In this document: positions 24,501 to 36,953 of the stretch, one piece after another | How the letters are laid out: each line of letters starts with the position of its first letter | Numbering within the stretch: position 1 is the stretch's first letter | Assembly (NCBI GenBank): GCA_963924555.1 | Contig: OZ004583.1 | Coordinates: 3,567,501 to 3,631,500, forward strand | Origin: Crambe crambe | Lineage: Eukaryota; Porifera; Demospongiae; Poecilosclerida; Crambeidae | DNA length: 64,000 nucleotides | Direction of reading: 5' to 3' | Made by a program: the position numbers and the translations under genes | The notes under the pieces: generated by a model | The model's database searches: none | Told to the model about the DNA's origin: nothing | The model's input: the letters and a program-made list of their open reading frames with translations, nothing else

Positions 24501-27500
24501 GGTGATGATCATACTATACTTGATGATCTAGAGATGAAATGTATCTTGGATTCATCAAAATAATCATTTAGGGGAGAAAATTCTCCTTAATAGTTAATAC
24601 CTTCTGGTACTAGGAAGCTCTAAGAGAAGCATTAACAAGTAACGATAGTGTCCAGGTAAAATTTCAAAAGCCTGCCTATAAAAAGTTAATTTTCATGTCT
24701 GCATAGCTCTCTTGCTGCTACACACGCAACTTCAAATTTAAAATGAAGTCAAAGACAAATGGAATTAGCCTTGCATTGTGAGCTGTTTGATAATACCTTG
24801 ATTGCTGGCTGTATTATTATTTTTATTATGTGAGCTGGGAAAGTGTGAAATGTGTTGTGTAGTGATTGTACAACCTTGATCCTGAGTGTCTTTCTGAGCC
24901 ACAAACAGAGATCCCATGTTCTGAAACTAGTAGTATAGACATTAGCTACTTATGATGATCTTTTATCAGAACAGTACACAATCTCAATTGCATAATCCAA
25001 GACATGCAATACTAGCAGTTATTATGAAGCTTTTACTCATCAGCCCCAATCACCATGTACTTTTTATGCTCATATTACCACATAGCGTACTAGACATGCA
25101 CACATGCTCATAATTATTTCTTTCCTATGTAAAGGTGAGAATATGCCAGAAACTGAAGCCAAGTCCAAAATGACTAGTCCGGTTGCTCGTATTATTGATT
25201 ACATATCTGATGACAAGCTACAAGAGGTCGCCTTCAGTGTTCATCTCAAAAGAGTATCTTTACTACTCTCAGCTGGTCCTTCGGTGTATGAGCAAGTTGA
25301 GTATGCTGTTCAAGTGTTGTGGGAGCTTCTTAATAAAAGTAGCCATCCCTTGAGATGGAGTTTTGCAAAGTATACTGCTAACGAGCCTCACCTGACGGCA
25401 CTCACTCTTAGGTCATGTTTGGAATCTTATGGTAAGTTTGTGGTTAAGAGCTCTATGCATGCATGAGATCTAGGTCCTCCATACGTATACAACAATGCCA
25501 ATTCAGCAGGACACATCTAAAAAATATATCTTGAAGTTTGGGTCACTCCTTCAACAGACTGAAATGCTATAGTAACCCTAATAGACACAATTAAATGCAA
25601 TTGAATATTTTGAAATATCTACACTAAGCAAATGAGTCCGATGGTAAAAAAAATAATTTACTATTGTGAGTTTCTAAACACGGGTTTTACATTATGATTT
25701 TATGTGTGTAGGAGATTTGAGTGGAAAATCACAACTACCTGTCTATATTCGCCTGCTTCATCTGATATGCCTCTCCATCTCACACCAACCAACAAAATGT
25801 CTAGACTATGACCAGCAGCTGGTGAAGGATGTGCTCAAAGTCTTGAAAGATACTGCTAACAGCCCATCACATGATGTAAGTTATGCATGGTAATCATACT
25901 GCTGCTTTTACTATTTTTATGTATTACTTTACATCAGGTCATGCATGAGGAAGGCATTCTAACACTTGTACTGTTCCTCTACTTGTGTGCCAACAACCCA
26001 CCTGTATATCAGCTTCTAAAGCAGAACAGTTGCATTCAAAGTATCGGACAACTCACTGAGTTGTCATCCATTGAAATTAAAGTGTTATCCAGAGCCTTGA
26101 TAGCACGTCTTATACCCAATGATGCAGTAAGTGATGACATGGCAGTACTGATTCTTATTGGAGAGGATGAAGTGGAATATTTGATAAGCTTGATGATACC
26201 AACTCAGTCATATAAAAAAATCCCAGTTATCTCAATCATGGTGGATTTGAGCAGATCACCTCACAACTTGTTCACATTTGCTTCTAAAGATGTTGTGTTG
26301 AAGTTATCAGATAGTATGGAGAGCTTGAGTGAAGATGATCAGGCCAAAAGTGCTCTACTGATATGGAGAATAATGGAATTAGATTATGATGGAAGTGAAG
26401 AAATGTCTGTAATCAGCAACAGTGGCACTTTACAAGATGTGCAGTCAAAAGGTAGATTTAAACAGTTTGCTTCCATGTTCATTCCATCACATGATCAGCT
26501 TTGAGTGGGAAAGTTTCCTAGATATATTTAATTGATAATTCAGCGAGTGAGCTGACTCTCAGGTCATGACTCATTGAAATTGTAAAATATATAGGTCTAC
26601 ACTCCAAAATGCCCTAGGCTACGTACGTACGCACATGTCATGCAATAGTAACGCCCTGCGCATGCATTATGCGCATGCTCCAATTGTAATTGCTTGACTA
26701 AAACACTTTGGTATGCATTACTGCATGCAGCTGCCCACTTACATAACTAAACAGTTAGCTACAGCCATTAGGGCATATCAGCTCTAGCTAAAAGCCATAA
26801 GAACACTTGCTCACCCGCTTGCTGTCAAATGTTGCATATTGCCCTAGTAATTATGTGGGTAGTCTCTCTTTCCCATCCAGTATGACAGCAACCTTTGGCC
26901 ATATCCTTACCTGATGGTACTAGCTAAATGCATAATTTTTTTCTTCAATGTTTGTACATCGTAGATATCTTAAGGACACTATAGCTGGTATTTGATTGTA
27001 ATTCATGACTATACAGGCCACCCAACTTTATTTACTCATTTTTGGCTTCTAACTTCTAAACATGATAGAATTTTACTTAGTTCATGCCATAGAATGTAAG
27101 TCCTACTTGTAATCCCTGTAAAAGTTCACTTTCTCAATACATGTGCATAATTAACAGCAGGCAACATAAGTGCATAGGTGGGATGTGATATAATCATAAG
27201 GATTTTGTTTTCCAGTTAACCATTTCCTTGATAGTTTGCTAACTACATCTAGCCTTATAAGACCCGGCCTGGATCCACGACAGGAGAAATGGTCACGAAA
27301 TGATGTAGTTAGACTTGTCATTCCTATAGTATGTACCTGGCTATACTCTAATTGAGTAGAGCATGCATTTTTATTTTCAGTAGCTAATTCTCAAACATCT
27401 TTCAGCTTGCATGTATGCTCTCTCATTAGATTGGCAAGTGGAAGTCAGTGGGAGTAGGGATGAGATTGACACTCATAAAGAAGTTGACAATGGTTTCATT

Positions 27501-30500
27501 TCTTACATTGTGGATTCTATCAAGTCCTTTGAAACTGGGATGATGGATACCAACACCATGGTCAGCAATCTCTCTGCAGCAATAGTGCTACAGTTTCTAT
27601 TGATGTTCCCTGGAGCTGAGTTCAGAAAAGAAAGTGCTGCTAGCCTAAAGAGCACTGAATCTTGCTGTGCTATATCAAAACTCACTGCCAACTTATGCAT
27701 TGTACACTTCAAAGGTAAAAACAAAAATTAATGGACTAATGAATTGTTAGTCATGGGATTATGTTTTCCTTACAGAGGCTAATAACATTCGCTTGGTGGT
27801 ATTGAAATGTCTGGTTTGGTGGACAGGTCTCAGTGAGAATGCCAGTGCTGGGCTTTCCAGGTCTGGTATCATCACTAACATATGCAACCTACTCCCCATT
27901 TTTATTAATTTAAACATGAAAGAAAAGGTGAGGAGAAATGTCTCAGGATGTGCATGGGTTCAAGTGCTGTTTCAACTAAAGTACTAGTAAACAAATAAAA
28001 GAAACAAGTAAAGAAAAAAACTTTATTCGAATAAATGAAGGTGATGTAGGGATGACTAGTAGCTAACTAGTCAAGTTTGAACAGGAGAATGGATGAGATT
28101 ATGCAAGGATGAAGTCGAATCCAGGTGCAGTCACTAGGTGGCTGTGACAATCCTTGACAACTGTCCAAACTGCAGCTAGCTATATAGGCACTATCTATAC
28201 TCTACAAGGATATAGTTCAATAGATTTAATAGTCAGACTGAAATGATACAATAAAAGGGCCACTATTTAAGTGCACAAATTAATGCTACATGACGTATGA
28301 TGACTACTCAGTACAATTATTAATTAGTTTCAGTATACCACAGTGGTGTACCCACATTTTTTTGCTATAATGTTCCCAGAGTGGCAATTATGACAGCTAC
28401 TCGTGTAGTCCTTTCCTTCAACATCGTTTTCTTCAAGAAGGGTCAAAAGACAAGGATCAAGACAAGGGTCAAGCATGCAATAATTATTATATCAGCACCA
28501 AACCACCAAACTGCCAAATAAATATCTGCCACATTAAAGTGCTATAATTTATAGTATTAACTATAAAGTTTTTTTATTAATCAAAGATGTTTATCTTTCT
28601 AACAGATTGATCTCTGCCTCAAGATATTAATCAACTGTTCATCTGATCTCTCTAACTTGCCTGGATTCAACTGTTCTTTCAGTCACAGCAATGTTGTTAT
28701 CTCCCTGTTGCCTCTGACTCATGGGGAAACCCTTGACTTAACTCTCCACAGTAAAATGCTCCTGGCACTGCTGAATCCTCTTCTTGACTGTGAACAACTT
28801 CTTGCTCTGAAACTCACAAGAGATGAAGCAAATACTTGTGTGTCATTGCTGAGGAAAGCTATTGAAGATCCTCAACAAATGGCAGAGGATTTTTCCCTAC
28901 TGACAATTCTCAGGGCCATCATCTGGTTCATTCATGAGTACCATCGACAAGATAAGAGTCTTAAAAAGAATGCTTGCAGTGAGTATGAAAGCAAACTGGT
29001 TTCTGTGTCACAAGAACTGCGATGTAACATAGAACTGTTAGTAGGAGAAGATGTGTTTCCATGTGTTAAAGTTTTACTAAATCTAAGTGGCAAAGAAGAG
29101 TTGCAAGCTACAGCTGCAAGACTCCTGTGGTGTCTAGCACATGACGCTGCTGTTAAAATGCAAATCCTGACAGACAATGAAATTCTTGGAGCTCTTAAAG
29201 ATGCTGAGAATCAATCTTCTCCAAAACTGAAGATGGCTTCACACTGTGTTCTCTCACTTCTTGGCTTACAGGCTGATGGTATGTAACTGTATAATTGTGC
29301 ATAATAGCCAAGGTGGAACAAAACAAATCCAAGGCTCCCCCCCCCCCCCCAAATGATCCTGCCTTGCCTGCCCAATGTTTACATGCATGCAAGTATAAAA
29401 CTAATTAGCTAGTTCCCAATGCTAAATGTACTGAGGCAAAATCACTGCTGCTGACTTGCTAGTACACTTTTTCGGTGGAAGAGCAGGGTGAAACATTTGT
29501 GCTAGTGGGCTGGTTAAGGTGAATGAAGGACGAGACAAAATTTGAAGAAGTATGCAAACTGGTTCCAGAAGTGGCCACCATGAATCATGATGAACCCGAG
29601 GAAAAAAGAGGCTGGGTTCAAGGCTAGGTTGATCATCACCCATCACAGAAGAGTAACTGTCAAATTGCCAGATATCAGAGCAAAAGCATTATTCTAGCTA
29701 CCATATAACGGGTATATTTCGAGGGGCGAAAGTTTAGCAGATTTCGCAATTTCTCTTTCGTCCGCAAATATTAACCATGCGAATCACTTTGGCAAATCCA
29801 GACTCTCAGACTAATCACCAGAGTTGCGTCTAGTTCATGTGTCTGTGACTCTACAATGGATAGACTCATCTCGCTGAAGAAAAATAGAGCTGGCTTTGAG
29901 ACTGCAGAACATCTATCATTGCTATGCCACGGCAAAAGGATCGCTGCACAATATAACGCTTCATTAACTACGGCATCATTTTAAAATTAACCTGTCTAGA
30001 ATGTAGTCTCAAACGAAAGATGGCCTAGACTTGCATGCCATCAAAGCTTCGGCTAGCTAGATATAGCTAGCCCATAGCATAGCTCTGTGTGCGTGCACAT
30101 GGCTGCTGGCCAGGTTTGTTTTTTTTCTAAACCGTGAATGATTTCCCCGTGAAATAAGACAAAAAGGTCTAATCGTGAAACTTTCGCCCCTTGAAATATA
30201 CCCGCTATACGGTATACTCTCCACTTGTCTCCCTATAACTAGTGAGCATGAGAATTGACTCTGACTAGCCAGCATCATACACAGCATTCTATTCCAAGTG
30301 AGGCATGATTATATGAACATTCTATGTCAACCATAGTATAATTAGAGAGTAGCTAACTATCTATGTTTGGGATGGAGATCTGACCGCTGAATCTAGCATG
30401 TTGGTTTATCGTTTCTACCTCTCTCAGAGACTACTTTTCAGAATAAACTGAGACTGGCTAGCTAGCAGGTTTTCTATGCATGCTAGCTTATGACATGTCG

Positions 30501-33500
30501 ACATGTCAGAATTAGCTATGATATTAACATGTGATAGCATGATAAATTTCTCCTATCCATGGTATTATATAATAATTACATTATTATTTATAGCTAAGTA
30601 GTTATAGGAAAAGTTTCCTTAAGATTAGGAAAAAGGGAAAAATAATCAGCATAGATCAATTTATGCTTGCACATAATCAAAGTTCGTCCTACCAGGATTT
30701 TACCTTAGACTCATGAAAAAATAATAGGCATATATTCCATGCATCTTATAGGAAGAGGCTTTTTCTCCAGGGAGAAATAAGGAGCAGTTCAAAAAAATTC
30801 TTGCTGCTTAAGCAGGAATGCTCTATTGAGTATCATCTCTTATTTGTCAGCCCTTAGTAAAGATGAACACTGGGTTTGCAACCTGAAGCTATGGATCTAA
30901 CCATCATGATATAATCATTAGTTAATAATGATAGCACTCAGAGTGATCAATGTCCCATCAACTAAAGGAAATGTATGCTTTTGACAGCCCAAAACATCAA
31001 GGAAATTGGACCTATAAAGCAGTAGCTATGAGTCTACCTATAGCTAGCAAGATACCCTTTAACTTATCTTCGTGACTATCCTTTTACTATGCAGGACCTC
31101 AAAGCTTACTGAAGTATGCTGAAGGTTGTTTGGAGTTCAGGAACTTTTTCGAATGCATTGGTATGTGTAATAGTATCCTGAAGGATAAAACAGATATTGA
31201 GATACAGGCTAAAATGGTAAAGGGCAAGGCAAGTTTTTTTTCCTATAAGCATAAACTTCAATATCTAACAATAAATCCCAATATCAGAGCAATAAGAGAA
31301 GGCAGAATTATCCTTGAGGAGTGCTTCAGTTGTATGAAAGAATCTATTACTCTCCTTGGTATTGCATTGGATCACAATGTATTGGATGAAGAAGGCTCTA
31401 AATTGCTTGACTGGGCAATGATTGACTGTATTTCAAAGGTCAACCTGTTAAACAAATGTAACCGATGTTTTCTTTGTCGGCAAAAGAAACATCTAAAGAG
31501 AAGTCATTTGATTCCAGAGTTTATCGCAAAGAATTATCAAGAACATGCCTCTGATTTTGTATTTGGTCTTGATAAGCACCTTCTCAAATCAGCTGGTCAG
31601 TGTCATTACTATATGCTGTGTGGAAGATGTGAAGAGCTTCTCTGTCAGAATGGTGAGAATGACTTCAAAGCAAGGTTTCCGACTAATGATGAAATCAAGT
31701 ATTCATCATGGCTCTTTAGTTTTTGTGTTGGGCTGATATTTCGCAATTTGAGCATTACTATTCAATTTCCCTGGCATTTCAATGATGAGGATGTATACAA
31801 AATAATACTTCAGTGCCGAAAATATCTGCTTCAACTTCCTGTCAAGATTGGTGGTAAACTGTCTCCCTTGAGTGACCAGGAGAACAAGCAGTTAGAAAAA
31901 TTTACTCGAAAATTAGAAGAAGATTTAGACATTTATCTCTTTATGAGTCCTCTTCACTTTCAGCTAAACTTTGGTGTATTTCAATTTCCATATCCAAGCA
32001 TTGCTTCTGTGATATCACGAAACAAGCAACTTGATAACAAGAATCTCAATTTCAATGGCCGAATATGTTTCTATTGTTTGTTCTGTGGTCCTATAACACT
32101 AGTGATTCAGTTTGACCAGTCTCTCGATTCCCTCAAGAATAAAGGTTTTCACTTAACATCTAAACCTGCTGATTCAGACCATAACTACTCCATATCTTCA
32201 GAAGAAAATCAAGTGAAATTGCTGCCTCCAGGCTTCTGGCCATTGATAGAACAGCTAACTGAAGGCACCATAAAGGATTTCAATGAAGTGTCACGTTTTA
32301 TATCACTGCGTGCAAAGTTACCCATTGTACAGCCAGTTCAAAGCACACCTCCTGTTATTATTCCTACTGAGGATGTCAAGGCTATGTTTCCAGTATCACA
32401 CTTGCCCAGGGAATTTGAAATCAGCAAACCACATGTGAGACTTCCTCGTAATCAATGTGTGACACTGCCTGCAGATAATCATGTGATTATTCATTCAAGT
32501 AGACATGTGCCAATGCACAGCGTAGTGATTACAACCCTGTTGTGCGTCGATGAGCACAAGTTGTTCTACCTGATATTTATGATGCAAAATAACAGTAATC
32601 ACACTTTCTATGTAGACGGTGCCAGAGCAGAAGTCAAAGAGAGTAAGCTTATCCTCACCGAATTTCTGCTACACAATCAACTTGTTGATGCAAACAGGCT
32701 TGACCTTTCTCAGCTACAAAACATGCTCTCAATATTACTGCCCAACAAGTACTTCGATAACATCAATTTTTTGATGCATCTCGTGAAGAGTCGTAGGTAT
32801 GTATCAGACTGCACTATTAGTATGTAACCCCAGGGAGCTCCTGAATACCAAGCATCCTTTAAGTTAGAATTTGATAGCAGCTAATAAAAGGGGTCCATGT
32901 TTCCATGTATTAACAAGATTATCAGTTCATACTGAGAGTACATATTATAGTCGTGCATAGGATCATGAGCTAAGTAGCAGCTACAATTATCCTTCACTCA
33001 CTTTGGTACAGAATCAATGCATGTTTATGTGTACAATGTGCATGAGGTTCCACTCTATGTGTTTGTGACCATTGATCAACCTTGAAGAAATAAAGTATTA
33101 TTTTTCTTCCTGCATTCATGTTTGTGTGTGAAATAACTGCCAATAAATTGTTAGGTTTCCTCAGTTGGGGGAAATATGTGAGTCCTATATGGCAGTTTTT
33201 TTTGTATGTCTGTGATAAGCCAAATGACTGGATTCTAGTATTTTGAATATCTTCCTTATAGTAACACCCTACAATGATAAAATCATGATACAAAAATGCT
33301 AGGGTGTACTCTTGATATCCTATTTTTTAACAGTGATGTGTAATCGTATACTGCTAAAAATAGGCTGTTACTGTCATTTGTATAAAATAGCAGCTCATTA
33401 TAGGTAGCTATGCTGGATTAATATTTAATTGTTTTTATACGTAGCTGCATAAAAGGTCCTTTGGGTCGTATTATGCCTTCACTTGACCAAAAGTGCTATC

Positions 33501-35757
33501 CTGAGGGATGTTGGTATTGCAGCGACTTGTGTCACCACTGCATGCAACCAAGCAGCACACTCTACAGTGGTGTTCTTAAAGAAAAGCTACTAAAGTTCTG
33601 CAGTGAGGAGTGCAAAGCACTTTGGTTTCCTTCTTCAGATAAGAAGTCCCTTCATGTTGCCTCCTACTTGGATGGGACTTGTCAGTCAGATGATAAAGTG
33701 GGTCCTTTAATGACCATTATCAGTCGGAAAAAAAATGAAGAAAAAGAAAATGAAGAAAAAGGTGTGGAGCAGATTCTTCTTTTCATTGGGGTTCCTGAAA
33801 GCTTGCAGAATGTGGAGAGGCCTTACGTTGTTTGGCATATAAGAGAAGTGGAACACCAACGCTTTGCTCACTTCTATATCTCTGATGATAGTTTGCCACT
33901 CAACTCTGTTTGGGTCAGGCAGATTTGTACTAGTGAAAGTGAAATAGTTTCTAATCTTATTGCCACTAAAAGAAAGAAGCTGCAACGTCACTTATTAGAG
34001 TATTTCAGTGAAGCAGCTAAAGAATGTGGATCTGAAAACTTCAAAGCATTTCTGGAACAAATAAAAACTTCAAGTGGAGTTTCCTTACAATCTAATGGTA
34101 AGATAGCTATGCCATAATTAATCAGCCTTTTACTTCATGTGCCTGTTAATAATTTTCAAGTTGGTCCATTTCCACATTTCATGCAACCAAAAATGTGATA
34201 GCATGAATAGCTGAAAACAAAATGTTTCTCATAAAGAGGCTCTCTGCTTGAGTTTTCGGGCCAATAATAGCTAAGAAACCTATATAGCTACCCTTTCTAC
34301 AAATTATTCACTTGATGTGGCTACTGTTACATATAAGTAATGTCTTCACTGATAATATATTATATTTATAATTATGTAGAATTGATAACTCTGGAGAAGC
34401 CAGCAATTCAGAGCAACTTACCACCAGGATTTACTTTTTGTGACCCAAGGATAGATTTTGCTCATTGTTCCTTCAAATGCCCAATAAACTTTACTAACCT
34501 GCTTCACTGTGTTGACGTGGAAAAGCATATCCACACAGTTTATCTGTTGATTGTTGCTAACTTATTTGATTCCAGCTTGCCACTGGAGTTATACATGATC
34601 TCAATGAAACACCACCTAAAGGAAGGGTGGTACTTTGCCGATGGTGCTGTTCTCTCCTCTGATGGTGCTTATGCCACACGATTTCTTGTTGAAGAGCCAG
34701 TTCATGAGCGAGCCCCTGGAGCCATGGAGGAAATGAACAGAACAGTACAGAGGATAGTGCCAAAGATGCTCAGGAAGAGTGGAATATCAAGCATTCAGCC
34801 TTTACTGTGGCTTACAAAATATACATGGTTTGTTAAAGTATAGCTACTTAAGCACAAATCATACGGCCACTACACAATCATGCTTCTTCTTAGCTGTGCT
34901 AGTCTCATATCCTTTATGCTCTCATCTCAGTTAAGTCATATGAACACAGGATAGGAACTGCATGCTCCTGTGCACATAATTCAGCTGTGTCCTCCTGCTC
35001 TTACTGTTTACGAAACTTTTTATGACATTTTCATGAGACTGCACAATGGCAGATATATATAATTGGAATTCCAATACAAAAAGGTTTACTTAAGGTTTGA
35101 AAATTATAGGCTTCCTAATGTAGCTTGTAAAATTTAACAGGCACTAACATTATTTGTGGAGTTGTACCTCAGTCAGTCACTTATGATTAAACATTTTCTG
35201 CATATTGCAGGCTCAATCCAATTGCAGTTAAGGCCGATTTGCCATGCTTGAGCTCCAGCAACTGTTGGTTCTGCAAACGGTTCTGTCTCTGCTGTTCAGA
35301 ATTTTTATTTGATCCTAAAAGAGGAACTGAGTTTTGTTCTGAGAAATGTCATGCTATGTTCAAACTGGACTCTTCAGCAATACCTGCAGATATTTTCGGT
35401 CAAGTTGAGTTGGTGGAAATCTTCAAGTCAAACGTGATGTATAGCAAAGTTAAGTGTCTACCACTGCTTGCATTTGTGAGGAAAGTCCTTTCGACTGATC
35501 TAGACAGGAACACTCTATTGAGAATCTACTTGGGCAGATCTGATGATTCCTTTGACGTACTCCCACCCGGCACACTTTTTGCCATTTGCCAGATCAGGAC
35601 TGTTTCGACTCAAGCAGTGATTGACTGTGTGCTATCCAGTGATTATATACCATTGGAGCCAGTTTGGTACTCCGATTACTGTGAGCAGATGATTGAGAAA
35701 CATCGAGCTCTGCTTCATCCTGAAATTGTACAACTGATCACACTAACACACCTGTGA
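21571..35757 (+). CDS. death-fold / ARM-like / HNH-like / zinc-finger multidomain protein, right paralogue
   Basis: Exons: 21571-21667, 21942-22061, 22142-22297, 22359-22415, 22649-22827, 23641-23764, 24394-24501, 25135-25431, 25712-25875, 25938-26451, 27430-27714, 27776-27927, 28606-29278, 31095-32796, 33445-34097, 34380-34827, 35211-35757. Phases match throughout and equal those of the left gene; 2091 codons. Architecture is the same: two death-fold domains, ARM-like helices, HNH-like Cys/His module (CNRCFLC, SHLIPEF, CGRCEELLCQNGE) and two FCS-finger cassettes. All exon-length differences from the left gene (exons 7, 11, 12, 14, 15, 16) keep the frame overall, suggesting selection on both copies. 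The exon 6 acceptor is a normal CAG. Introns 10, 12 and 13 carry insertions absent from the left copy. Function not established. Confidence 0.73.
23800..23950. mobile_element. old MITE remnant in intron 6, right copy
   Basis: Orthologous to the remnant at 7350-7510; shares CATGGTTGCTAAGGAAGCC and the right end TATGTGCCATCACCA followed by TTAA. It is an ancestral relative of the TTAA-target element seen intact at 13108-13755. Confidence 0.65.
26533..26850. mobile_element. copy-specific insertion in intron 10, right copy
   Basis: About 0.3 kb present between TTTAATTGATA and ATGTGGGTAGTCTCTC, which are adjacent in the left copy (about 10040-10065). It contains imperfect inverted segments (CAGCGAGTGAGC near 26543 against GCTCACCCGCTTGCTG near 26811). 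No ORF. Superfamily and exact ends are unresolved. Confidence 0.55.
28042..28418. mobile_element. copy-specific insertion in intron 12, right copy
   Basis: About 0.38 kb absent from the left intron 12. It begins with GATGTAGGGATGACTAG, which resembles the head motif of the foldback elements at 43106 and 48537, and has a partly complementary segment (AGCTACTCGTGTAGTC) near its end. Exact boundaries are uncertain. Confidence 0.5.
29709..30204. mobile_element. TIR element in intron 13, right copy only
   Basis: Ends are inverted: CGGGTATATTTCGAGGGGCG at the left and CGCCCCTTGAAATATACCCG at the right, giving about 25 bp of terminal inverted repeat with one mismatch. No transposase ORF. Absent from the left copy. 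A target-site duplication could not be assigned with confidence. Confidence 0.75.
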
Positions 35758-36953
35758 TACGTCACTTTGCTTTTGGAGATATGTTTGCAATTAGTTGGCT
35801 AGATAGTTAATAATTATTTTTCAACTGTTGTACCTAATATTATAGCTATGTACACACTTGAGTAAAATCTAGTAAAATCTGTTTGAGCTATAGCTAAATA
35901 TTTTGAGTGAAATAATTATCATAACGTGTAAACTGTATAGTTCAATTGTCATAATTATGAATTTGAATGTACATTTGGGAGTTTCCTGCATTATTCCTGC
36001 ATTATTCCCTGCATACAGTCACTAGCTACATAGCTAACTCATACAGCTCCACCCACCTTACCAAAAAATCTTATGCAGAGTTGGCTGAGTAAGTTTCTAG
36101 AAGGAGAATGTACCAGACCATGTTCTCTAACTTCAGTTGCCATGCAGTGTAATCATGGATCTCAGATTTTAAAGGCACTGTAACAGTGTTTCTCGAGGTG
36201 GCAAGTTGAAGCTCCTAGTTTGTTCAAGAATCTTTCCTGTCCTGCATGTTCTTGGAGATGTCTTGTCTCTCCTATCATCCACAGCCTCATTTCAGAGCAT
36301 AATTTGCTTCTCATCATGCACTGCAGAGAAAGTAATACAATCTGCTTCTGACTCGTGAGGAAATCCTTGACCTAGCTATCTCTCCACAGCAGAATGCTCC
36401 TAGCACCACAAAATCCTCTTCCCGACTTTCAGATCCATGAATTAATCACATATCTCGCTGTCTTAGTCTGAGCAATGTAATTTATATACTCATTGATGTT
36501 ACCTAATTGAAACAATAAGATGCTGTTGATTAGCTCTTATAGATATTATTGGGTCGAGGTAGCTAGTGTGCACGCATGTTCAGTTCACCTGATGGCACTG
36601 CAGGTAGAATATTACAAACACCATGACATCATCATGTAAGGAGTCCACTTTCTCTGTTTTTGCTACTGAAAAACAGGCCGGGTAAGGGTATATCAACTCC
36701 TTGTCTAATCCATGATCAAATAACAAGTCTGAGAATCTGCCTGAGAATCTGCACCCACATCACATGACTTGGTGTGGGTTATAGTATAATTTAGTGTCAC
36801 TTTGGAGTGGAAATTGGTTAAGGTCAAGTAGGGTGGGGAAATTGTGATCTGGTCAATCTTCAAGTGACTTTGTCTCTCTCTCTCTCCCTCCCCTCCCCCC
36901 CCCCCCCCCCCCCCAACCCCACCCCCCAAAATATGTATATTTTAGTTAGAATC
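35758..36953. other. 3' flank of right gene, no intact gene
   Basis: Homologous to 18938-20341. Contains the eroded exon 13 relic (about 36345-36430) and a C/T-rich tract (about 36876-36927). No independent gene seen. Confidence 0.6.
36345..36430 (+). pseudogene. relic of the exon 13 (ARM-like) coding sequence, right copy
   Basis: Same eroded fragment as 19552-19660 (CTTCTGACTCGTGAGGAAAT, then CCACAGCAGAATGCTCC). It lacks about 30 bases present in the left relic. Confidence 0.78.
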
